A DNA stretch of 64,000 nucleotides, from contig CAJTGJ010000005.1 in assembly GCA_910575695.1 (NCBI GenBank), forward strand, positions 85,993 to 149,992, read 5' to 3'. A program made the translations under genes and the position numbers. The stretch comes from Oscillospiraceae bacterium. Its GTDB lineage: Bacteria > Bacillota > Clostridia > Oscillospirales > Oscillospiraceae. Below, piece by piece: positions 58,055 through 64,000 of the stretch. The notes beneath the pieces are model-generated. The model was given only the letters and a program-made list of their open reading frames with translations. It was not told where the DNA came from and did not search any database. Each line of letters starts with the position of its first letter. Within the stretch, counting starts at the first letter, position 1.

Positions 58055-58081
58055 GGCGCTTCCCCCTCCAAAAGTTTCGTT

Positions 58082-58106
58082 ATATCATGTTTCATTGCCA
58101 TGATAT
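58082..58106. repeat. Inverted repeat before the recombinase gene
   Basis: ATATCATG (58082-58089), 9-nt spacer, CATGATAT (58099-58106), within 52 bp upstream of the recombinase ATG. Could be an operator or recombination-related site. Confidence 0.4.
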
Positions 58107-58161
58107 CACAGAACGAGAAAAATATCAAGCGGGACACTGTCGCTGAGTGTTGAAGAATTTT

Positions 58162-58234
58162 GTTACAAATCGTCGAATAATGTCGAGAAAAATGTTACAA
58201 TACATTTGACGAAACGCAGGAATTATGTTACAAT
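58162..58234 (+). promoter_or_regulatory. Promoter with three spaced GTTACAA repeats
   Basis: GTTACAA occurs at 58162-58168, 58194-58200 and 58227-58233, spaced 32 and 33 bp, about three helical turns. The last copy forms the -10 TACAAT (58229-58234) of a promoter with TTGACG (58206-58211), 17-bp spacer, for the ATPase gene. Confidence 0.55.
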
Positions 58235-58275
58235 CATCCCATGTGTCTTATGGAAGCGGAAAGAGGGGTGCGGCC

Positions 58276-59634
58276 ATGCTTCGGCGGAAAGCCTATGAAT
58301 ACCTGAGTGAATGGAAAAATCAGAAGACAAAAAAGGCCCTGTGCGTCACCGGCGCACGCCAGATTGGTAAAACCACGCTGATCCGGGAGTTCGGGAGGCA
58401 AAACTATGAGAACTTTGTTGAGCTCAATTTTGTGACGGAAAAGGACGCTGGCGCCATCTTTTCCGGCAGTCTAGACGCGGATACTATCATCACCAACCTC
58501 AGCGCCTACACCCGCAGGCCCATGGAGCCGGGCCAGACGCTGGTCCTGCTGGACGAGGTGCAGGAGTGCCCCGAGGCCCGCACCGCCATCAAGTTTCTGG
58601 TTGAGGACGGGCGGTTCGACTATATCGAATCCGGCTCCCTTATGGGAGTGCGGCACAAGGAGGTGGCCTCCTACCCGGTGGGGTTTGAGGAGCTGTACCG
58701 GATGTACCCCATGGATTTTGAGGAATTCCTGTGGGCCAACGGCGTCCAGCCGTCCACCATCGACTATCTGCGGGACTGCTTTGACCGGCTGACGCCGGTG
58801 TCCCAGACCGTCCACGAGACGATGAAAAAGCTGTTCCTCAGCTATATCGTGGTGGGCGGGATGCCGGAGGCTGTCCAGCTCTATGTGGACACCCACGACA
58901 TCGCCAAGGTGGCGGCGCTGCAAACCGACATCCTGGAGCTGTACCGGCTGGACATCTCCAAGTACGCCCAGGGGAACGACAAGCTGAAAATCCGGGCCAT
59001 CTTTGACAGCATCCCCTCCCAGCTCAACGCCAAGAACCGCCGGTTCGTCCTCACCGATGTGGACGCCAACGGGCGGCAGCTGCGGTATGCCAACAGCTTT
59101 GAGTGGCTGGCGCAGGCCGGGGTGGCCCTGCCCTGTTACAACGTGTCCGAACCCAAGGCCCCGCTGGCGCTGAACGAAAAGCACAGCCTGTTCAAGCTGT
59201 TCATGGGGGACGTGGGGCTGCTGTGCGCCGCCTGCATGGAGAACGTCCAGTTCTCCATTTTGCAGGGCGACCTGGAAATCAACATGGGCAGCATTTTGGA
59301 AAACGTCATCGCCCAGCAGATCAAAAGCGCCGGACTGTCCCTGCACTTTTTTGACGCGAAGAAATACGGGGAGCTGGATTTCGTCATCCAGAACGGCCTG
59401 CATATTGAGCTGGTGGAAGTCAAATCCGGGAAGGACTACAAAAAACACGCCGCCCTGGACAAGGTGCGGAAGGTAAAGGAGTGGCAGGCGGAAAAGGCCT
59501 ACGTATTCTGCCAGGGGAACATCGAGGAGGAGGACGGCGTGACATACCTGCCTTGGTACGAGATCATGTTCCTTCAGCTGGACCGGCTGCCGGACACCAT
59601 GAAATTTGAGGTGGATATCAGTGCCTTACCGTGA
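58276..59634 (+). CDS. AAA ATPase with DUF4143 domain
   Basis: 452 residues. Walker A TGARQIGKTTLIREFG near residue 25, Walker B VLLDEVQECPEARTAIKFL near 84, and a C-terminal DUF4143 domain with nuclease-like DFVIQNGLHIELVEVKSGKDY near 372-392 (D-E-K in a PD-(D/E)XK arrangement: ELDF then ELVEVKSG). Widespread in bacteria with unknown role. In this element it lies between integrase and mobilization genes, divergent from the integrase. ATG 58276 has AGAGGGG upstream. Confidence 0.85.
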   Translation: MLRRKAYEYLSEWKNQKTKKALCVTGARQIGKTTLIREFGRQNYENFVELNFVTEKDAGAIFSGSLDADTIITNLSAYTRRPMEPGQTLVLLDEVQECPEARTAIKFLVEDGRFDYIESGSLMGVRHKEVASYPVGFEELYRMYPMDFEEFLWANGVQPSTIDYLRDCFDRLTPVSQTVHETMKKLFLSYIVVGGMPEAVQLYVDTHDIAKVAALQTDILELYRLDISKYAQGNDKLKIRAIFDSIPSQLNAKNRRFVLTDVDANGRQLRYANSFEWLAQAGVALPCYNVSEPKAPLALNEKHSLFKLFMGDVGLLCAACMENVQFSILQGDLEINMGSILENVIAQQIKSAGLSLHFFDAKKYGELDFVIQNGLHIELVEVKSGKDYKKHAALDKVRKVKEWQAEKAYVFCQGNIEEEDGVTYLPWYEIMFLQLDRLPDTMKFEVDISALP

Positions 59635-59654
59635 TCGGGCAGCCATTCAATACG

Positions 59655-59688
59655 AAAAAATGCGGGGCCGTGGAAACTTCCACGCCCC
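59655..59688 (-). terminator. Terminator of the small element gene
   Basis: GGGG-CGTGG (59664-59673) pairs with CCACG-CCCC (59680-59688); TTTTTT follows on the minus strand (59655-59660). Confidence 0.75.
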
Positions 59689-59695
59689 TTTCCGT

Positions 59696-59863
59696 TTACA
59701 TGGATGCCCCCTGCCAGCCACTGATCTTCAGCGCCATCCGATTGCGCTCCTGTTCGGTAATGAGCCCCTTCTCATATAGGACCCGGTTGTAGTAGTCCAG
59801 CCAGAGGCGGCTGCCCAGCTCCCGCTTTTTCTGCGCCTCAGGGGTGGTCTTCTGCTTTGCCAT
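59696..59863 (-). CDS. Small element protein of unknown function
   Basis: 55 residues: MAKQKTTPEAQKKRELGSRL, then WLDYYNRVLYEKGLITEQE and a basic end. Mostly helical. GAGGAGG lies 10 nt before ATG 59863. Small proteins of this kind accompany mobilization genes in clostridial elements; no function known. It follows the relaxase gene by 111 bp. Confidence 0.65.
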   Translation of the reverse strand: MAKQKTTPEAQKKRELGSRLWLDYYNRVLYEKGLITEQERNRMALKISGWQGASM

Positions 59864-59974
59864 GGACGTACCGCCTCCTCTCGGTGAAATGATTTCCAGT
59901 TTTGGCATTTGCTATTCGTATGGTAATGGCGTGCTCCTCTCTCCCGGGATGGCCCAGGACACAAAAAACAGACC

Positions 59975-61363
59975 TCAAAGGGTCTGCTCTATGGTATATT
60001 CCTCGTGGTCGTCCGGCTTGTGGCCGGCAGCAATCTTCTTTTCCCGCTCGCGGCGGAGGGTCTTGCTCTCGCTGTGGGGCCGGGTCACGTAAACACTGGG
60101 TTGAGTGCGCTCCAGAGCACGCCCCAGCCGTACCACAGCGCCCACAGCGCTGCCAATATCAGCGGCAGAAAAAGCCAGCCCAGGGATGGGCGCGGCAGGC
60201 TGGTTTTGAGAAAGCGAGCCGAAAAACGCCGCCCGCGCTTCTTCCCATCCTGTCCCTTCCCCTGCCGCACCAGCAGCTGACGGATCGCCGTCAGTTCCTT
60301 CTGTTCCTGCTCCATCAGACTTCGGACGGACGCAGTTTCCCGGTTCATTGTCTGGATCTGCTCCCACCGGGGGAGCGCAGTCAGGCACTGGGACAGCTCC
60401 TCTAAAATGACGGTCTGCTCCCCCAGCACCTCGCCCATCGTCCATAGGATTTGGCGCAGTTTCTGCCACTCCTCCACCGTTGGACAAACCGTCTGCACGG
60501 GAGCCGTTTTCGTCTGTGCAGACGGCTCCCCAGGCGGCACAACCGGCACGCCAGGCGGCAAGTTGCGCCGCTTCAATTCCTCCAGCGATGATCTGCTGTC
60601 TGATGGCAAACTCATGCTCCATCCTCTCCTTCCAATATTTTTCCTCATGGAGTTTCCGGTCTCGCACCGTCTTCCCGTTGGGGTGGGTGTAGGTGATATT
60701 CTGCCGCCCCGGCTCCCAGCGCACACTGTAGCCCAGACACTCCATCTCACAAATAAACTCTTCCCGGTTTGCCGCCCGTCTCATACACTGGTCAATGGCG
60801 TTCATAGTCTGAAACTTCCAACTCTCGCCCTTGGCCGCGGAGCGGTACTCCCGGCCCGTCATGCCTTGGGATTTCGGCTTCTGCGGCGGCAGGACACTGA
60901 GCCCGCGGGCCTGACACAGCCCATCGGAAATCCCGCGCAGCCGTGCCAGCGTCCCCGGACCTTGGCGGAGCATTTTCCCAGTCCCATGGCACACTGCATT
61001 AACCACAAAGTGGGAGTGGATGTGGTCAGCGTCCACATGAGTGGCAATCAGCACCTCGCTGTCTGGCCACGCCTGGGCGGCAAACTCCTGTGCGATCTGG
61101 TGTGCGGTGGCCCCGTCTATGTTCTCGTCCGGGTGGAAGGATTGGGTATAGTGATAGAACCACACCGGGCTGTTCTTATGCCACGTGGAGCGGGTGGTTT
61201 TGAATTCCCGGCAGGCAAACTGGGGTGAGCAGTTCTGCCCGGACACCAGACGCATCCCGCCAGCATCATCCCAGGTCTTTCCCGCCTGCACGACGTACTC
61301 GGCCACCCCTTTCAGCGCCCCGGCAGACTGCTCCTTGTAGCGGATAAAATTTACCGTCGCCAT
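59975..61363 (-). CDS. MOBP-type relaxase (MobA-like)
   Basis: 462 residues. Relaxase nicks oriT and pilots the strand in conjugal transfer. The His triad is in ATHVDADHIHSHFVVNAVCHG near residue 108 (H-x-D...H-x-H). A Tyr-containing opening (GVAEYVVQAGKTW near 19) may hold the catalytic Tyr. The catalytic part covers about 1-225; residues 250-426 are Gly/Ala/Asp-rich, low complexity and overlap another gene; the end REREKKIAAGHKPDDHEEY looks like conserved family tails. The ATG shares one base with the mobC stop (TGATG). Confidence 0.88.
   Translation of the reverse strand: MATVNFIRYKEQSAGALKGVAEYVVQAGKTWDDAGGMRLVSGQNCSPQFACREFKTTRSTWHKNSPVWFYHYTQSFHPDENIDGATAHQIAQEFAAQAWPDSEVLIATHVDADHIHSHFVVNAVCHGTGKMLRQGPGTLARLRGISDGLCQARGLSVLPPQKPKSQGMTGREYRSAAKGESWKFQTMNAIDQCMRRAANREEFICEMECLGYSVRWEPGRQNITYTHPNGKTVRDRKLHEEKYWKERMEHEFAIRQQIIAGGIEAAQLAAWRAGCAAWGAVCTDENGSRADGLSNGGGVAETAPNPMDDGRGAGGADRHFRGAVPVPDCAPPVGADPDNEPGNCVRPKSDGAGTEGTDGDPSAAGAAGEGTGWEEARAAFFGSLSQNQPAAPIPGLAFSAADIGSAVGAVVRLGRALERTQPSVYVTRPHSESKTLRREREKKIAAGHKPDDHEEYTIEQTL
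60085..60615 (-). CDS. Nested gene inside the relaxase gene: membrane-anchored MobB-like protein
   Basis: 176 codons, wholly within the relaxase gene in a different frame (relaxase residues about 250-426). ATG 60615 follows GGAAGGAGAGGATGGAGC. Protein layout: Pro-rich 19-45; amphipathic helical, probably coiled coil, 47-118; basic GKKRGRRFSARF near 124; one membrane helix about 145-170 (LGWLFLPLILAALWALWYGW); short outside end. It reads like a natural protein while the relaxase frame over the same bases is low complexity. Comparison to RSF1010 MobB, nested in mobA with a membrane segment, is by arrangement only; no sequence similarity is claimed. Confidence 0.6.
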   Translation of the reverse strand: MSLPSDSRSSLEELKRRNLPPGVPVVPPGEPSAQTKTAPVQTVCPTVEEWQKLRQILWTMGEVLGEQTVILEELSQCLTALPRWEQIQTMNRETASVRSLMEQEQKELTAIRQLLVRQGKGQDGKKRGRRFSARFLKTSLPRPSLGWLFLPLILAALWALWYGWGVLWSALNPVFT

Positions 61364-61680
61364 CAGCGGCGCTCATGGCTGGTAAGCACCTCCAGCCTGT
61401 CATAGACACGGCCCAGTGTCTGGACCATACTGTGCAGATCCGGCGCGGCAAACCGGCCCTGGTGGGCCAGCATGGTCAGCTGGTTCAGGTTGCGGCCCAG
61501 GCCCTTCAGCTCGTGGGCCAGTTCCTTCAGCCCATCCACCACCACGACCCTGTGGCGCATAGCCGCCGCCCGGATATAAGCGCTGGGCGTCATCTGGGCC
61601 ATCTCTGCCCGGGTGCAGATGCTCTTGTATTGTTCCGGCGTCAGCCGGATGGTGATGCGGATATCTTTGTTCTGCTTCAA
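61363..61680 (-). CDS. MobC-family relaxosome protein
   Basis: 105 residues. Ribbon-helix-helix N-terminus (IRITIRLTPEQYKSICTRAEM near residue 7-27, split at the fold: ITIRLTPEQY, then MTPSAYIRAAAMRH) and the C-terminal MobC motif ELKGLGRNLNQLTMLAHQG near 57. It bends and opens oriT for the relaxase. Overlaps the relaxase start by one base; translationally coupled. Confidence 0.9.
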   Translation of the reverse strand: MKQNKDIRITIRLTPEQYKSICTRAEMAQMTPSAYIRAAAMRHRVVVVDGLKELAHELKGLGRNLNQLTMLAHQGRFAAPDLHSMVQTLGRVYDRLEVLTSHERR

Positions 61681-62105
61681 ATTTTACCTCCTGCATTGTT
61701 TTATGGAATGGGGGCATGGGGGACACCCCGGAACGTGCCGCGTCCGACAACGTCGGACGGACGCTCTGCTTGCCCTCGTCGGAAGAAATTCCGCTCTGCT
61801 TCGCTTCTGCCTTCGGCGAAAGCTCCACCCGCTCCATTCCTTCCTCCTCTCCCCATCGAACCCGCTTCGCTGGGCTTCGATGGGGCCCCCAATGGGCGCG
61901 TCCTCCCGACGAGGTTTTTCGCCCCAACGGGGCATTTCTGTGGGTGCTGTAACTGGGCGCTCCCCGCAAACGGCCCGCAAAGGCCGCACGCCGCGTCGGG
62001 GCCGCTCAGCGGACACATTCTCGCCCTGCGCCGCAAAAGCGGGACACAGGGCCTCACACGGCGCAGCGTGGGGTTTCCTGCGGGTAAGGAGGCAACCGGG
62101 CAATG
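61681..62105. other. Structured non-coding segment, candidate oriT
   Basis: 425 bp without a convincing gene, directly upstream of mobC. Very GC-rich with many inverted repeats: GTCCGAC/GTCGGAC (61742-61758), CCCCATCGAA plus CCC with GGG plus TTCGATGGGG (61851-61885), GCCCC/GGGGC (61921-61933), and repeated CTCTGCTT. Position between the relaxase operon and replication ATPase and the repeat load fit an origin of transfer; no nic sequence is recognised. Confidence 0.45.
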
Positions 62106-63098
62106 TCACGAATGCTTTACCCCCTTACCCTCTTGGGCCGTTTCCGGTAGGTGGGAATACCAGCGGCCGCCCCGGCGGATGGCGGTCACACCCAGATTCT
62201 GCTTGGCTATCTTCAGCGTCCGTTCCGAGATTCCCTGTGCGGACGCATGGCTGAACAGTTCATCCGAGGCCATCTCCCCACCCTCCAGCAGGTTGAGCAA
62301 TAGCCGTTCCGCCTGCTCCGTTTTGGTGGTGCTGGGGCCGCTTCCGGAGAGCAGTTCGCTGGCGGTGGTGTCACAGAAGCCATCCCAGCGGAAACCCTTC
62401 TCCAAATCCAGAGAGAACAAAATGGCGGGACCTTCCAGGGCAAGACTGCTCTTGTCATGTACCGCAACCCGCAGTTGGTCATCGTCCTTGGCCCTCCCCA
62501 CCAGAAGGACGCTTCGTGCAGCCGCACGGAAATCGATGGAGCCAAGCCCACGGTATGCGGACTTGGCCCCCTGCATTTTGTTCATGTGTCCCACCAGCAC
62601 AATGGCACAGCCGGTCTGCTCCGCCAGATGTCCCAGCCGCTTGAAGATGGGACGCACCTCGTTGGCCCGGTGCATATCCACGCCGTTTCCCAGATACGCC
62701 TGTATGGGGTCAAGCACTGCCAGCCCCGCACCCGTCTGCCGGATGGCCTGGGCCAGCCGCTGGTCGTCCAAGGTCAACTCCCGTTCGCCCTCATCGATCA
62801 CCAGCACCCGGGAACAGTCCGCGCCCAGCGCATCCAGCCGGGGGCGGATGGTGTCCGCCAGACCATCCTCCGCCGTCTGGTAGATAACATTTATGGGCGG
62901 CGCAGCCGCGTTTCCTCCCGGCATGGGAAACCCCTGGGTCAGCAGGGCCGTCAGCGCCAGTACGAAGGTGGTCTTACCATCACCGGGATCACCTTGGATG
63001 ATGGTAATCTTCCCGCGGGGAAGGTAGGGCCGCCATAGCCAGCGCACCTCCTCCGCTTGGATATCGCTCATGGCGAGCAATTTCAACTGCTGTTTCAT
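62106..63098 (-). CDS. RepA-like AAA ATPase/helicase
   Basis: 330 residues. RecA-like ATPase with Walker A IIQGDPGDGKTTFVLAL near residue 33, Walker B-like LAVLDPIQAYLG near 129 and AIVLVGHMNKMQGAKSAYRG near 165 in the style of hexameric RepA (AAA_25). A winged-helix part at the C-terminus (TEQAERLLLNLLEGGEMASD; LFSHASAQGISERTLKIAKQ). Probably unwinds or replicates the element. ATG 63098 has GGAGGACGAAA in front; ATG 63167 upstream is less suitable. Confidence 0.85.
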   Translation of the reverse strand: MKQQLKLLAMSDIQAEEVRWLWRPYLPRGKITIIQGDPGDGKTTFVLALTALLTQGFPMPGGNAAAPPINVIYQTAEDGLADTIRPRLDALGADCSRVLVIDEGERELTLDDQRLAQAIRQTGAGLAVLDPIQAYLGNGVDMHRANEVRPIFKRLGHLAEQTGCAIVLVGHMNKMQGAKSAYRGLGSIDFRAAARSVLLVGRAKDDDQLRVAVHDKSSLALEGPAILFSLDLEKGFRWDGFCDTTASELLSGSGPSTTKTEQAERLLLNLLEGGEMASDELFSHASAQGISERTLKIAKQNLGVTAIRRGGRWYSHLPETAQEGKGVKHS

Positions 63099-63167
63099 TT
63101 TCGTCCTCCTCCAAATAAAAATCGCCCCGTCCGAAGACGCGGCGTCCGGCCCTTGTGGAGCCTTCAC

Positions 63168-63207
63168 TTGATTATTCTGGAATTTTTAGTATAATGTGAT
63201 TATCACA
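63168..63207 (+). promoter_or_regulatory. Promoter with a palindrome before the last gene
   Basis: TTGATT (63168-63173), 16-bp spacer, TATAAT (63190-63195), then TGTGATTATCACA (63195-63207), a perfect palindrome around one base, at the expected start of transcription. Confidence 0.6.
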
Positions 63208-63248
63208 AGACAACCTGATTTTGCATTTACGACAAGGAGGCGGAACAG

Positions 63249-64000
63249 ATGCCCATGGGAATCAGGCAGACCAACAATTTCCTGCACTCCACACTGGATG
63301 TATGGCATAACCAGGTATTTTTCAACGAGGAGGCATACCCTGCCGGATATTTTGCCGCCTCCGTTCTCAATATTTCCATGGATGAAATTAACAGTCTCAT
63401 GGAAAAGAGCGGTGCGTTGCTGGAACTGGCACCTCTGCTCATGTCAGAAGATCCGCAGCTGTATAACAGAGTCTGGCTGGAGCTGCGACACAGGATGATA
63501 ACGCTGGCGGAAGCCTTGTGGCAATATGAGCCCTTCTCCCACACTGACCGGGGTGCTGAACAGCGCTTGATCGACACGCTGCTGTCCAAGGAATACTTCC
63601 CCCGCATCATCACATCCGATTCCAGGGAGCAGGACTTTTTCATGGGATATATCAGCGCCTTGATCCAGCTTCCCCATGCGCTGTACCACTTTATGGCGGC
63701 AGGCCGGTTTTTCGAGTTGGATTATCTGCGCCGTCTGAAAAGGCGGGATGAATCCTACTTCGTCACTGCCGCCCACGACTGCTTCAATAGTGATTTATTC
63801 TGGCAGGAAATGAAATCGCTGGCCAATCCCCAGATGGAGCCGTTTACCCTTACCCCACAGCTGCGCTCCTCCTATGTGTTTGCCCAAAATCCAAAACGCG
63901 AGAAAGAAATGGTGTTTGTTCAGCGCATATTCTTTGACAGCTATATGGATATGCTTTGTTTTGATTTGCTGAATGGCCTCCATCATGGTCATGCCCCCAA
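63249..64000 (+). CDS. DUF6076-like element protein, 3' end cut off
   Basis: 251 codons visible up to the window edge. Helical throughout: TNNFLHSTLDVWHNQVFFNE near residue 8, LLSKEYFPRIITSDSREQDF near 112, and at the end FDLLNGLHHGHAPK, where zinc-binding cysteines usually follow in the family I have in mind (DUF6076). That assignment is from memory. ATG 63249 has AAGGAGG 9 nt upstream. Controlled by a promoter with a palindromic site. Confidence 0.6.
   Translation, partial: MPMGIRQTNNFLHSTLDVWHNQVFFNEEAYPAGYFAASVLNISMDEINSLMEKSGALLELAPLLMSEDPQLYNRVWLELRHRMITLAEALWQYEPFSHTDRGAEQRLIDTLLSKEYFPRIITSDSREQDFFMGYISALIQLPHALYHFMAAGRFFELDYLRRLKRRDESYFVTAAHDCFNSDLFWQEMKSLANPQMEPFTLTPQLRSSYVFAQNPKREKEMVFVQRIFFDSYMDMLCFDLLNGLHHGHAP

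Noticed and set aside
61684-62109. 141-codon minus-strand frame across the segment before mobC
   Set aside because: Arg/Pro/Cys-rich, no ribosome site, and full of inverted repeats; treated as non-coding.
1-64000. CRISPR arrays, tRNA and rRNA genes
   Set aside because: No regularly spaced direct repeat array, cloverleaf or rRNA segment was recognised on reading both strands; a covariance-model search was not possible.

Overview
The window is GC-rich Firmicute chromosome from a strict anaerobe, most like the Oscillospiraceae of the gut (Flavonifractor, Lawsonibacter or Intestinimonas type). Strong GGAGG ribosome sites, TTGACA/TATAAT promoters, SpmA/SpmB, AbrB, S-layer homology proteins and a bifurcating [FeFe]-hydrogenase all point there. 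The assignment is by gene content only.

Positions 1-9147 are a minus-strand housekeeping run: ddl, murF, an ABC-F ATPase, a YdcF-like protein, prfA, a HAD phosphatase, a TsaC/Sua5 protein, coaE and a cut-off M18 aminopeptidase. Divergent from it run galK, galT, an RluA-type pseudouridine synthase and a GNAT acetyltransferase (9.3-13.6 kb). Next come a decayed degV relic, a membrane protein, a BlaI/BlaR1-like regulator pair divergent from a MATE exporter, and a lipoprotein. The region 20.5-29.0 kb is one hydrogenase operon of ten genes: HydA, HydB and HydC of the NADH/ferredoxin-bifurcating enzyme, a regulatory hydrogenase-like protein, two DRTGG proteins, two histidine-kinase-like ATPases, a PHP protein and a [2Fe-2S] protein.

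The region 29.0-34.2 kb holds a TrpX-type ABC importer, an AraC regulator and a gluconate 5-dehydrogenase-like SDR. It is followed by secG, an S-layer homology protein with a structured leader, a small Arc-like protein, comF, thiI, spmBA, abrB, an AT-rich stretch with DnaA-box-like motifs, rsmI, a MerR-RDD fusion, tex and a small divergent regulator pair. Branched-chain amino acid genes (ilvC, ilvN, ilvB), another SLH protein, L-serine dehydratase (sdaAA, sdaAB) and a CNNM/HlyC-type membrane protein lead to 56.2 kb.

From about 56.3 kb to the window end is an integrated mobilizable element: a large serine recombinase, an AAA/DUF4143 ATPase, a MOBP-type relaxase with MobC, a structured non-coding segment that may be oriT, a RepA-like AAA ATPase and a cut-off DUF6076-like protein. 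The most unusual item is a 176-codon reading frame (60085-60615) nested out of frame in the 3' half of the relaxase gene. It has its own Shine-Dalgarno, an amphipathic helical part and a C-terminal membrane helix, an arrangement like mobB inside mobA of RSF1010. Other notable items are an apparent AUA start codon for prfA, a dispersed hairpin repeat that supplies the last codons of tex, a decayed degV, and candidate attenuators in front of ilvB and the SLH gene.
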